Shown here: in pieces, positions 8,838-16,780 of the stretch
Layout: each line of letters starts with the position of its first letter
Position numbering within the stretch: position 1 is the stretch's first letter
Translations under genes and position numbers: made by a program
The notes under the pieces: model-generated
Told to the model about the DNA's origin: nothing
The model's database searches: none
What the model saw: only the letters and a program-made list of their open reading frames with translations
From: Actinomadura formosensis NBRC 14204
Lineage (GTDB): Bacteria; Actinomycetota; Actinomycetes; Streptosporangiales; Streptosporangiaceae
Length of the DNA: 52,007 bases
Direction of reading: 5' to 3'
Assembly: GCF_001552155.1 (NCBI RefSeq)
Contig: NZ_BCQQ01000041.1
Location: forward strand, 1 to 52,007

Positions 8838-9667
8838 CCCGACTTGGCGCTCGGCGCCCGCTCCGGGAGAGCGACGGGCACCGGGCGCGGCTCACGCAGC
8901 ATCGTCCGGACGGGCACGACGGGGGTGATCGGCGTCGCCGGCACGCGGAAACCGGCGCGCGCGCGGATCCGAGCGAGGTCCAGCATGCATTCCAATGAAT
9001 GACGCGTCACGGAGAACGTCGAGCCCGGACGGTCGCGCCAGACCACCGGGATGGCCGTCACGGACGCCCCTCGCCGTACGCAGTGGGCCAGAAGCTCGAC
9101 GTCGAACGAGAAACCGGCGGTGCGCAGTTCCCCGGCGGCGGCCCGTCCGAGCGGCCCGTCGAAGAACTTGAATCCGCACTGGGTGTCCTGGATGCCGCCT
9201 ACGAGGTCGCGGACGATCCGGTTGAACGTGATGGCCCCGAGCCGCCTGACCGGCAGCGCGTACCCCTGGACCACCGACCGGCGGTGGCGCCTTGACCCGA
9301 CCACGACCGGGCGGCCCTCGCTCAGCAGGGCGATGGCTTCGTCCAGCGCGGCAAGGTCCGTTGCCATATCGGCGTCCATGAATCCGACATACGGGGCGCG
9401 CGTCTCCAGCAGTCCGGCCCGGACCGCCGCCCCCTTGCCCCTGCGTTCGCAGTGCACCAGCCGCACCGGCACCGGACCGCCCCAGGAGCGGACGATGCCG
9501 GCCGTCCCGTCGGTGCTGGCGTTGTCGACGACGATGATCTCCGCCCGCAGCGGGAGGCCGGCCAGCTTCGCACACAGCAGATGCAGTCCCGCCGGAAGCC
9601 GGTCGGCCTCGTTGTGGGCGGGAACGATGATCTCCAGGAGGGCGGTGCCGTCATGCCAGGTCCCCAT
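8834..9667 (-). CDS. Glycosyltransferase family 2 (dolichyl-phosphate mannosyltransferase-like)
   Basis: A 277-aa GT-A enzyme. It shows the nucleotide-binding start IIVPAHNEADRLP, the VVDNASTDGT motif and the metal-binding DxD in GFMDADMATDLAAL. It also has IQDTQCGFKFF, characteristic of polyprenyl-phosphate hexose synthases (DPM1/ALG5 type). Members load a sugar on a polyprenyl phosphate, the donor used by GT-C enzymes outside the membrane, which fits the two GT-C proteins in this operon. There are no C-terminal membrane helices; the tail is Pro-rich. It starts 13 bases after the DUF2613 peptide and overlaps the GT4 gene by four bases. Confidence 0.9.
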   Translation of the reverse strand: MGTWHDGTALLEIIVPAHNEADRLPAGLHLLCAKLAGLPLRAEIIVVDNASTDGTAGIVRSWGGPVPVRLVHCERRGKGAAVRAGLLETRAPYVGFMDADMATDLAALDEAIALLSEGRPVVVGSRRHRRSVVQGYALPVRRLGAITFNRIVRDLVGGIQDTQCGFKFFDGPLGRAAAGELRTAGFSFDVELLAHCVRRGASVTAIPVVWRDRPGSTFSVTRHSLECMLDLARIRARAGFRVPATPITPVVPVRTMLREPRPVPVALPERAPSAKSG

Positions 9668-9680
9668 CAGGGCCTACACG

Positions 9681-9812
9681 TCACCGGGAGCCGTAGTTGT
9701 ACAGCGGCTTGATGACGGGGTCCTTCTGGGAGGCGTTCGCGAGCTGGACCGCGCCGAACGACGCTCCGGTGGCCAGCAGGGCGCCGACCAGTGCGGCGAT
9801 GGCGATGCGCAT
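9681..9812 (-). CDS. DUF2613-type small secreted/membrane peptide (43 aa)
   Basis: A 43-codon reverse reading frame starting MRIAIAALVGALLATGASFG, one hydrophobic signal-like segment, and ending YNYGSR. The C-terminal YGSR and the size match DUF2613, a family of tiny actinobacterial secreted proteins. From memory, M. tuberculosis Rv0236A is such a peptide directly beside aftD. The ATG shares a TGATG junction with the stop of the GT-C gene, and the GT2 gene starts 13 bases after its stop, so it is embedded in the operon. It is too short for most ORF cut-offs. Function unknown; an accessory role to the membrane glycosyltransferases is inference. Confidence 0.75.
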   Translation of the reverse strand: MRIAIAALVGALLATGASFGAVQLANASQKDPVIKPLYNYGSR

Positions 9813-11512
9813 CAGGGGGTCCTTCGTCGGTCATCGGGGCGGCGGGGTTTGATACTGCCGAGTAATGAAAGGCTCAGAGTAGTACCTGGGGCCGGGATTG
9901 ACCAGAAAACGAGCAGGCTCGCAATGCCCCACCCGACCACCACGGGCGCCACCGGCACGCCGTCCCCGGCGGCGGACGCGGCTCCGCCGATCCGGTAGAC
10001 GACGAGGTCGGGTCCTCTCAGCATCTCCGCCACCTCGCCCTCCGGCCGAATCGAACCGGTATCCGCGTCGACCACGACATACCGGATGCCCTCGGCACGG
10101 AGCATCGCGGCCGGCGGTGCCCCGGTCTTCGCGGCCGGCGCGAGCCTGACGGACCTCGGATCCTCGGGCGGGACGGTCGTCTCCCCCACCGTGACCGCGT
10201 CGTCCACGATGACGCGCCGATGCAGATAGCGCGGCAGCGGATCGAGCACCCGCCGCCCGTGGTTCCACGGGTAGCTCCGGTACGAGGCCCACGGCAGAAC
10301 CAGCACGTCACCCTGCTCAGGGTCACCGTTGATGATCTGCCGCGCGCGCGCCCAGTCGTCCGGGTAGCGGACGGCCCGCAGTTCACCCGCCGCCCCCCAG
10401 GCCAGCGTCGGCAGCAGGAGCACCGGCGCGGCCATCGCTCCCGCGGCCACGCCCGGCCACCGCGCCTCGGCGGCCCGGTCGGCGGCCAAGCCGAGCCCGG
10501 CGGCGACCACGACGGCCAGCGGCGCCACATACTGCTGCCCGTCCCGCACCACGGCGAACCCGCCCCACAGGCCGATGGCCCCTTCGAGGACGGGAGCGGC
10601 CACCGCCCCCAGGCCCGCGATCGCGAACCCGGCGATCCCGGCGACCGCCGCGCCCCGCCACCAGGGGAGCCCCCGCCCCCACTTCCCATAGGCAACGAGC
10701 GCACCCACCACGACGATCAGCCAGATGGCCGCGGTGACCGGCGCCCCATATCCGCTGGGCACCGTCTCCCCGTTCCACACCCCGCCGAGCAGAAGCAGGC
10801 TCCCCGCCGCCCCGAACGGTGTATCCGCCCGAGCCGCGAACAGCCCGACGGCCGTCCCCTCCCCGGGCACCCCGCCCGCCCGCGACACCCCCGGCACCAG
10901 CCAGGGGAGGCTCAACGCCCCCACGACCCCGGCAACGCGAAGGCCACCGCGGGGACGGCCGCTCACCAGGGCGACCGTCAGGGCCGCTATGGCGGTGACC
11001 GTCAAGGCCGCGAAGCCGCCGATGGCGGCGGGGAGGAGGGTCCGGGTCAGGCGGCGGGTGCCGCCGGGTTCGTCCGTGCGAGCGGCGGCAGCCACGACCC
11101 AGGGCAGGGCCGCGTAGCCGAGGAGGAGCGCCCATTGGCCCAGAAGGAGCCGTTCGGCGACGAAGGGGTTCCAGGCGTAGCAGACGCCGGCGGCGAGGCG
11201 GGGCAGGAGGCGGCGGGACGGCACCAGGGACGCCGCCGATGTGCACGCCATGACGAATATCGCCAGAAGGACGAGCTTCTGCACGATGTCCGCCGGGACG
11301 GCGGCGGCGAGGGCGGTGACGAACGCGTCGCTCGGGACGTGCCGGGGGACGACCCCCGTCAGCCCGAACGTCATGGACGTGAACGCGGGGTCCGGCACGA
11401 ACACCATGTCGTACGACAGGACGAACCCGGGCGCGAGCCCCGGCCCGAGTGCCGCAAGCCCGAGCCCCAGCCCGGTCAGTGCGGCCACCAGGTGCCGCGT
11501 CCGCTCCCCCAT
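9812..11512 (-). CDS. GT-C-like polytopic membrane protein
   Basis: A 566-aa protein with many hydrophobic segments. An early external loop, PGFVLSYDMVFVPDP, resembles the acidic first loop of GT-C enzymes. WNPFVAERLLLGQWALLLGYA follows, and a periplasmic C-terminal part contains VLVLPWASYRSYPWNHGRR and GIRYVVVDADTG. The last element is close in style to MGVRYVLVRND of the AftD-like protein, so the two may share a GT-C plus periplasmic-domain plan. The start is ATG at 11512, 13 bases after the acyl-CoA dehydrogenase stop; an upstream in-frame start would lie inside that gene. Rv0226c (about 576 aa, next to Rv0227c) is a plausible counterpart. Exact reaction unknown. Confidence 0.75.
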   Translation of the reverse strand: MGERTRHLVAALTGLGLGLAALGPGLAPGFVLSYDMVFVPDPAFTSMTFGLTGVVPRHVPSDAFVTALAAAVPADIVQKLVLLAIFVMACTSAASLVPSRRLLPRLAAGVCYAWNPFVAERLLLGQWALLLGYAALPWVVAAAARTDEPGGTRRLTRTLLPAAIGGFAALTVTAIAALTVALVSGRPRGGLRVAGVVGALSLPWLVPGVSRAGGVPGEGTAVGLFAARADTPFGAAGSLLLLGGVWNGETVPSGYGAPVTAAIWLIVVVGALVAYGKWGRGLPWWRGAAVAGIAGFAIAGLGAVAAPVLEGAIGLWGGFAVVRDGQQYVAPLAVVVAAGLGLAADRAAEARWPGVAAGAMAAPVLLLPTLAWGAAGELRAVRYPDDWARARQIINGDPEQGDVLVLPWASYRSYPWNHGRRVLDPLPRYLHRRVIVDDAVTVGETTVPPEDPRSVRLAPAAKTGAPPAAMLRAEGIRYVVVDADTGSIRPEGEVAEMLRGPDLVVYRIGGAASAAGDGVPVAPVVVGWGIASLLVFWSIPAPGTTLSLSLLGSIKPRRPDDRRRTP

Positions 11513-11525
11513 GTGAGCCTGGACG

Positions 11526-13652
11526 CTACCCCACCGGCTCTGGGTCGCGCGGCAGCCCGAGGATGCGCTCACCGATCACATTGAGGTTGACCTCCGTGGT
11601 GCCTCCGCCGATGGTCATGGCGCGGGACGCCAGGAGGTAGCGGGTCCAGCGGGCGCGCAGGTCGTCCCGCCGGCCGCCGGTCAGCGCGCCGTCCTCGCCG
11701 AGGAGCGTGAACCCGAACTCGGTGACCTGCTGGCCGTGCTCCATCGCCACCAGTTTCCGGACGTTGGCGGTGGCGCCCGGGTCCGTGCCGGAGAGCTGCT
11801 TGAGCGTGGCGCGGAGGCCGAGGAGGTTGAACGAGTGCTCGTCGCAGGCGAGGCGCCCGAGTCCGTCGCGGACGACCGGGTCGCCGTCCAGGCCCAGTGC
11901 GGCGGCGAGGTCGAGCAGCTTGGGCAGGTCGCCGCCGAGCTGGAAGGTGCTGGTCAGGCCGACGCGCTCGTTGGCGAGCGTGGTGCGGGCGACGCGCCAG
12001 CCGGCGCCCACGGGGCCGACGACGAGGTCGTCCGGGACGAACACCCCGTCCAGGAACACCTCGTTGAAGACGGCGTCACCGGTGCATTCGCGCAGCGGGC
12101 GGATCTCGATGCCGGGCGCGGCCATGTCCACGAGGAAGTAGCTGATCCCGTCGTGTTTGGGCCGGTCGGGGTCGGTGCGGGCGATGCAGATGCCCCACTG
12201 GGCCTCGCGGGCGAGGGACGTCCAGATCTTCTGCCCGGTGAGCGTCCAACCGCCCTCGGCGCGTTCGGCGCGCGTCCGCAGCCCGGCGAGGTCGGAGCCC
12301 GCGCCCGGCTCGGAGAACAGCTGGCACCAGATGATCTCGCCGCGCAGCGTCGGCGGCAGGAACCGCTCCCGCTGCTCCGGCGTCCCGTACTGGACCAGCG
12401 ACGGGACGACCCATCCGGCGATCATCAGCGGCACCGGGCGCACCTTCGCCGCCGCCAGTTCCTGCTGGATGACGAGCTGCTCCAGCGGCCCGGCGCCGCG
12501 TCCCCACGGCTTCGGCAGGTGCGGCGTCACCCAGCCGCCCTCCGCCATCGCCGCCCGCTGGTCGAGGGGCTCCATCGCGGCCAGTTCGGCGACGCGGGCG
12601 CGGATCTCCGCGCGGATCGGCGCGGCGTCTTCGGCCAGTTCGACGCTCATCGGCCGCCGGACGCCGCGCACCGCCAGCGCGGCGACGTCGGCCAGGTGCT
12701 TGCCGGCTCGCCCTAGAAGCGCCCGGAGCGTCAGCGCCCGCCGGTAGATGAGGTGGGCATCGTGCTCATAGGTGTAGCCGATTCCCCCATGGATCTGGAT
12801 GTTGCCCTCAGCGCAGGCGACCGCGGCGTCCGCTGCCAGTACCGCGGCGACTCCCACCGCGTAGGCACGCTGTTCTTCTGGTTCGGCCAGCGCGCGCGCC
12901 GCGTCCCATACGGCGGCCCTGGCGCGCTCGACGGCGATGAGCATCCGGGCGCACTTGTGCTTGACGCCTTGGAACTGGCCGATCGGGCGTCCGAACTGCT
13001 CCCGCAGCTTGGCATAGGCCACGGCGTCGTCCAGGGCACGTCCCGCGACACCACATGCCTCGGCACCGAGCAGGACGGTGGCGAGGGCCTGCGCGTCCGC
13101 TCCGCTCAGGAAGCGGTCGACGGTCACGCCCTCGACGGTGACCGATCCCACCGGACGCGTGATGTCGAGCGACTCCAGCGGCCCCACGGTGACGTCATCC
13201 CGGTCAAGGACGACCCAGCGGTCACCGGCCGGGAGCACGAACAGATCGGCCAGCGGGGCGCCCAGCACAGGTCGAAGCGTGCCGGAGACCGCCGAGCCGT
13301 CCACCTCCAGGCTGCCCGACAGCGCCACCGCCGCGGTCCGCGAACCGTCGGCCAGGCCGGTCACCTCGGCCCCGCACGCGTGCAGGACCGCGGACGCCAG
13401 GACGGTCGGCGTGTACGGGCCGGGGGCGAGCACCCGGCCGAGTTCCTCCAGCGCGACGGCCTGCTCCAAAAGCCCGAAGCCCTGCCCGCCCGCGTCCTCG
13501 GGCAGGTGCAGGCCGGGCAGTCCCTGGGCGGCGAGCGCGGGCCAGAAACCGGCGTCCGCCGCACGTGCGACCCGCGGCGCGATGTTCCGCTCCGCGAACC
13601 CGCGTACCGACGCCGCCAGCGCCTCGTGCTCCTCGGTCAGCCCGATCGCCAT
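11526..13652 (-). CDS. Two-domain acyl-CoA dehydrogenase
   Basis: A 708-aa protein made of two acyl-CoA dehydrogenase modules in tandem. The first, residues about 1-310, has LTEEHEALAASVRGFAE, LREQFGRPIGQFQGVKH and IQIHGGIGYTYEHDAHLIYR. The second, residues about 320-708, has WCQLFSEPGAGSDLAGLRTRAER (FAD/acyl binding), TGQKIWTSLA and a C-terminal GGTTEVNLNVIGERILGLPRD. Acyl-CoA dehydrogenases introduce an alpha-beta double bond into acyl-CoA. Fused or paired enzymes occur in actinobacterial steroid and fatty-acid catabolism, so the substrate could be a bulky acyl-CoA. Start ATG at 13652 follows GAGGAGAGGGG. It is the first gene of the envelope operon and has a palindromic operator candidate 38 bases upstream. 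Confidence 0.9.
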   Translation of the reverse strand: MAIGLTEEHEALAASVRGFAERNIAPRVARAADAGFWPALAAQGLPGLHLPEDAGGQGFGLLEQAVALEELGRVLAPGPYTPTVLASAVLHACGAEVTGLADGSRTAAVALSGSLEVDGSAVSGTLRPVLGAPLADLFVLPAGDRWVVLDRDDVTVGPLESLDITRPVGSVTVEGVTVDRFLSGADAQALATVLLGAEACGVAGRALDDAVAYAKLREQFGRPIGQFQGVKHKCARMLIAVERARAAVWDAARALAEPEEQRAYAVGVAAVLAADAAVACAEGNIQIHGGIGYTYEHDAHLIYRRALTLRALLGRAGKHLADVAALAVRGVRRPMSVELAEDAAPIRAEIRARVAELAAMEPLDQRAAMAEGGWVTPHLPKPWGRGAGPLEQLVIQQELAAAKVRPVPLMIAGWVVPSLVQYGTPEQRERFLPPTLRGEIIWCQLFSEPGAGSDLAGLRTRAERAEGGWTLTGQKIWTSLAREAQWGICIARTDPDRPKHDGISYFLVDMAAPGIEIRPLRECTGDAVFNEVFLDGVFVPDDLVVGPVGAGWRVARTTLANERVGLTSTFQLGGDLPKLLDLAAALGLDGDPVVRDGLGRLACDEHSFNLLGLRATLKQLSGTDPGATANVRKLVAMEHGQQVTEFGFTLLGEDGALTGGRRDDLRARWTRYLLASRAMTIGGGTTEVNLNVIGERILGLPRDPEPVG

Positions 13653-13689
13653 GGCCACCCCTCTCCTCGGACGTGGCCACACCCTATTA

Positions 13690-13700
13690 GAACGTCGTTC
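13690..13700. promoter_or_regulatory. 11-bp inverted repeat upstream of acyl-CoA dehydrogenase operon
   Basis: GAACG-T-CGTTC is a perfect inverted repeat 38 bases upstream of the acyl-CoA dehydrogenase start, next to an AT-rich CTAATAGG on the reverse strand that could be the -10 region. Short GAACG/CGTTC palindromes are common TetR-family operators at fatty-acid and steroid genes. Binding is inferred. Confidence 0.4.
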
Positions 13701-13706
13701 GGTCTG

Positions 13707-14930
13707 TCAGGGGGCGACCTTCAGCCCGCCGAGAAACTCGTTCACATCCGGCAGCCGCTGCTTGTGCGTGTTCGGCATCGACGCGAACACCACCGCCGGC
13801 GTCTTGCGGCCGGTGTCGATCACGGCGGTCGCGACGACCTCGCCCGTGGCCCGCACGCCGCTGCGCTGGTAAGTCAGGTACGAGGCGATCACCCAGCCCT
13901 CGTGCCCGTCCACGCGCAGCTCCTGCGACGCCAGCGGCGCCGTCTTGTGCGGGAACGCGTAGTACTGGGCCTCATATCCCTGCGCGACCAGGCCCGCGAC
14001 GTTCTTCACGCTCTTCGGCCCCTGGTAGGCGCTCATCATGCCCGGGTGCAGCGTCCCGGTGAGCAACTGGCCGTACCAGAGCTGCCCGGCGTGCCGCTCC
14101 GTCACCAGGATCTGCTGCCCGGACCATCCCGGCGTGCCGAGCCTGTTCTTCTTCGTCGGCACCTGCCAGGGAGCCGCCAGCCGCGGATATGACAGCCCGG
14201 AGTGCGCGTCGTTCACCCGTCCGAGCACCTTGCTCGGCTTCCCGGCGAACTTCGCGAGCGGCTTGTCCGGCGGCAGGTCCGCCTGCGCCGCCTCCGACTG
14301 CTCCGCCGCGGCCCGCTTGTCGGCGTTGCCGACCGGCTCCGCGGGCTCGTCGCCGCCCTTCAGCAGGTAGACGGCACCGGCCGCGATCAGCGCGGCCACC
14401 AGCAGCCCGATCCCGCCGAACAGCACGAGCCCGGACCGGCCGCCGCCCTCGTCCAGCATGTCCCGCGACGGCCTCGGCGACCCGCCGAGCTTGGCGTCGG
14501 CGGACGCCTCGTCCGCCATCCACTCCGGCATCTGCCAGTTGCCGCTGCTCGGCTTGCCCGGCTTGGCGGGCTGCCCCGCCCCGGTCGGGACGGCCGGCAC
14601 GTAGTTGTCCTGGTCACCCGAGTCCTGGTCGCCCGGCCCCTCCTCGAAGAGCGACCCCTCCCACTGAGGTGCCTCCTCCTCCGGGACGGGCGCGACCTTG
14701 ACGTCGTCGGAGTCGCGCCCCGCGGGCTCCGCCGCCTCGCCCCGCGCACCGCGCGGCCCCTCGTCCGCATCGGGGTCCGCGGGCATGAAGCCCTCCGGCG
14801 CCTGGGGCTCGCGGAAGGCCGCCTGCGGTCCGGTCGCGCTCTCTGCGCCGGATTCCTGCCGGGGCTCGTCCCACGGCTCGCTCTCGCTCATCTCGGTCCA
14901 GCGCACACCGCGCTCCCCCTGATCGGACAT
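13707..14930 (-). CDS. Hypothetical single-pass membrane protein with acidic N-terminus
   Basis: About 407 aa. The first ~165 residues are acidic, Pro/Glu-rich and probably disordered and cytoplasmic. One membrane helix follows (LVLFGGIGLLVAALIAAGAVYLL), and then an extracytoplasmic domain of about 200 residues with AHSGLSYPRLAAPWQVP, GYEAQYYAFP and a C-terminal VNEFLGGLKVAP. I do not recognise a named family; such proteins are common, unannotated actinomycete surface proteins, and no catalytic motif is visible. ATG at 14930 is used; ATG at 14891 (MSESEPWDEP) is an equally possible start, as neither has a clear ribosome site. It follows the envelope operon on the same strand but has its own upstream gap. 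Confidence 0.7.
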   Translation of the reverse strand: MSDQGERGVRWTEMSESEPWDEPRQESGAESATGPQAAFREPQAPEGFMPADPDADEGPRGARGEAAEPAGRDSDDVKVAPVPEEEAPQWEGSLFEEGPGDQDSGDQDNYVPAVPTGAGQPAKPGKPSSGNWQMPEWMADEASADAKLGGSPRPSRDMLDEGGGRSGLVLFGGIGLLVAALIAAGAVYLLKGGDEPAEPVGNADKRAAAEQSEAAQADLPPDKPLAKFAGKPSKVLGRVNDAHSGLSYPRLAAPWQVPTKKNRLGTPGWSGQQILVTERHAGQLWYGQLLTGTLHPGMMSAYQGPKSVKNVAGLVAQGYEAQYYAFPHKTAPLASQELRVDGHEGWVIASYLTYQRSGVRATGEVVATAVIDTGRKTPAVVFASMPNTHKQRLPDVNEFLGGLKVAP

Positions 14931-15005
14931 GCGGCACACGTTACGCGAAGATCAGGAGTGGGAATCCGACCCACAATCACGCTCAGGACACATCTTTCTC
15001 ACACC

Positions 15006-15854
15006 TCAATGACGCTTTGCCGCACCATCGTCACCATGCGCCACCAATGGGTCGTCTGCCAGGCGTTCTCTGGCCAGGAGCGTGGCTCCCGCCACCGCAC
15101 CCGGCATGGCGAGCACCGCGCCCAGCGGAATGAGGAACACCACAAAAGTCGCGGCGCCGAACCCGACGACGAGCGGCCGGTCGGCCTTCAGCCGCGTGAA
15201 CCGCTCCCTGCGCAGGATCCCGCGCCGCTCCAGCGCGATCGAGGTCAGCTCGCCCGCGAGGAAGTAGCCCGACACCAGCGCCGCGATCACCGGGACGACC
15301 GTCTGCCCCACCACGGGCAGGAACCCGCACGCGAAGAACACGACCGCGAACACCAGCGCGACGGCTCCGACGATCAGCGTGTCCTTGACCGCCCGCCCGA
15401 TCTGGACGAGCAGCGGGACGTCCGGCTCCGCCGGCGCACCCCCCTGCGACTCCTCCACCCGGACCGCGATCGCCTCGTAGAACGGGTCCCCGACCAGCAG
15501 CGTCACCGCGGTGAACGTGATCACGGCCAGGAACAGCGCGGACCCGTAGAGCGCGAGACCCGCGACGACCCGCGCGGACGTCCGGGCCGCGTCCGGCCAG
15601 CCGTCGGCGAACCCCGTCACCCACCCGGCCAGGTCGTCGAGCTGGAACGCGAGGAAGATCAGCGCCGCCGTGTACCCGGCCAGCACGACCAGCGCCGGGA
15701 TCAGCCCGAACAGCCACTGGGCCGGATGCCGCGCCATCCAGCCGATGCCGCGCATCAGATAGCCGGCGCCGCCGAACAGGTCCTTGAGCGCGGAGGGTTT
15801 CGGGGGCGGCTGCGGCGGGTTCCCCGTACCGGGCGGGATGTGCTGTGGGTTCAC
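15006..15854 (-). CDS. EI24 domain (CysZ-like) membrane protein
   Basis: A 282-aa membrane protein of the EI24/CysZ family. It starts with a Pro-rich cytoplasmic lead, then LFGGAGYLMRGIGWMARHP, and has several long hydrophobic segments. Family-typical text includes LLVGDPFYEAIAVRVEE and a C-terminal PLGAVLAMPGAVAGATLLARERL. Enterobacterial CysZ conducts sulfate, but actinobacterial EI24 proteins are not characterised and the substrate is unknown. GTG at 15854 fits the family's start; the open frame extends further upstream but over the SDR gene. TATAGGGT on the reverse strand lies about ten bases before the GTG, so the transcript could be nearly leaderless. Confidence 0.85.
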   Translation of the reverse strand: MNPQHIPPGTGNPPQPPPKPSALKDLFGGAGYLMRGIGWMARHPAQWLFGLIPALVVLAGYTAALIFLAFQLDDLAGWVTGFADGWPDAARTSARVVAGLALYGSALFLAVITFTAVTLLVGDPFYEAIAVRVEESQGGAPAEPDVPLLVQIGRAVKDTLIVGAVALVFAVVFFACGFLPVVGQTVVPVIAALVSGYFLAGELTSIALERRGILRRERFTRLKADRPLVVGFGAATFVVFLIPLGAVLAMPGAVAGATLLARERLADDPLVAHGDDGAAKRH

Positions 15855-15865
15855 GCGCCCAGACC

Positions 15866-16732
15866 CTATAGGGCAGGCAGCCCCACAAGGCGGGCGGAAC
15901 AGTCCCAAACCGCCCGCTGTAGCTCGGGATTCTTCAGCGCCCCCGCCGTCGGCAGCAGCCCGGCGCCCGGCGTCGAACTGTAGAAGCCGCCGCTTCGTCC
16001 CTCGAACTCCTCGTCCAGGGCAAGCCGCAGCGCCATGCGCGCCCCTTGCGCCGGCGTCCGCAGCACCGGGGTGCGGGCCAGCAGCGCCGCGGCCCGTCCG
16101 CTCCCCGGCACGTCCCTGAACAACCCCGTCGCGACGGCGCCCGGGCACATCGCGTTGACCGTGACCCCGCTGCCCTCCATCCGCCTCGCCAGTTCCTGCG
16201 CGAACAGAATGTTGAGCAGCTTGGACCGCCCGTACACGCGCAGCGACCCCGCCGGGCCGTAGGACCCCGGCTCGGCCAGCCGTTCCACCTCGAACCGGTC
16301 CGCCTGCCGGTGCGCCTCGGACGCCACGACCACCACCCGCGACGGCGCGCCCTTCTCCAGCAGCCCCAGCAGCAGGTTCGTCAGCAGGAACGGCCCCAGA
16401 TGGTTCGTCGCGATCATGCGGTCATAGCCGTCCGCGCTGACCTTGGCCCGCAGCAGATGCACGCCCGCGTTGTCGACGAGCACGTCCAGCTGGTCGAACC
16501 GCTCCTCCAGCGAGGCCGCGACCCGGCGGACGTCCATCAGCACCGACAGGTCCCCGATGAACGTCTCGACCCGCGCGCCGGGCACGTCCCGCGTGAGTTC
16601 CTCGACGGTGGCGGCGCCCCGCATCTCGTTCCGGCAGACGATCCCCACCAGGAACCCCGCCCGCGCCAGCCCCCGCGCGATCTCCTTGCCGATCCCGGAC
16701 GTCCCCCCGGTGACAATCGCGATCTTCCCCAT
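15866..16732 (-). CDS. SDR family NAD(P)-dependent oxidoreductase
   Basis: A 288-aa short-chain dehydrogenase/reductase of the retinol-dehydrogenase-like group. The cofactor motif TGGTSGIGKEIARGLA (TGxxxGxG) is at residues 8-23, VDNAG is the NNAG-equivalent, VVVASEAH holds the catalytic Ser, and YGRSKLLN is YxxxK. The Rossmann core is complete, so it should be an active oxidoreductase; the substrate cannot be told. It starts 48 bases after the P-loop protein stop on the same strand and ends 11 bases before the EI24 start. Co-transcription with the cyclase-like cluster is possible but not shown. Confidence 0.88.
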   Translation of the reverse strand: MGKIAIVTGGTSGIGKEIARGLARAGFLVGIVCRNEMRGAATVEELTRDVPGARVETFIGDLSVLMDVRRVAASLEERFDQLDVLVDNAGVHLLRAKVSADGYDRMIATNHLGPFLLTNLLLGLLEKGAPSRVVVVASEAHRQADRFEVERLAEPGSYGPAGSLRVYGRSKLLNILFAQELARRMEGSGVTVNAMCPGAVATGLFRDVPGSGRAAALLARTPVLRTPAQGARMALRLALDEEFEGRSGGFYSSTPGAGLLPTAGALKNPELQRAVWDCSARLVGLPAL

Positions 16733-16780
16733 CCCTCCACCGAACCACCCCCCACCCCTCCGGGCAAGGCGCCCCCGCGC

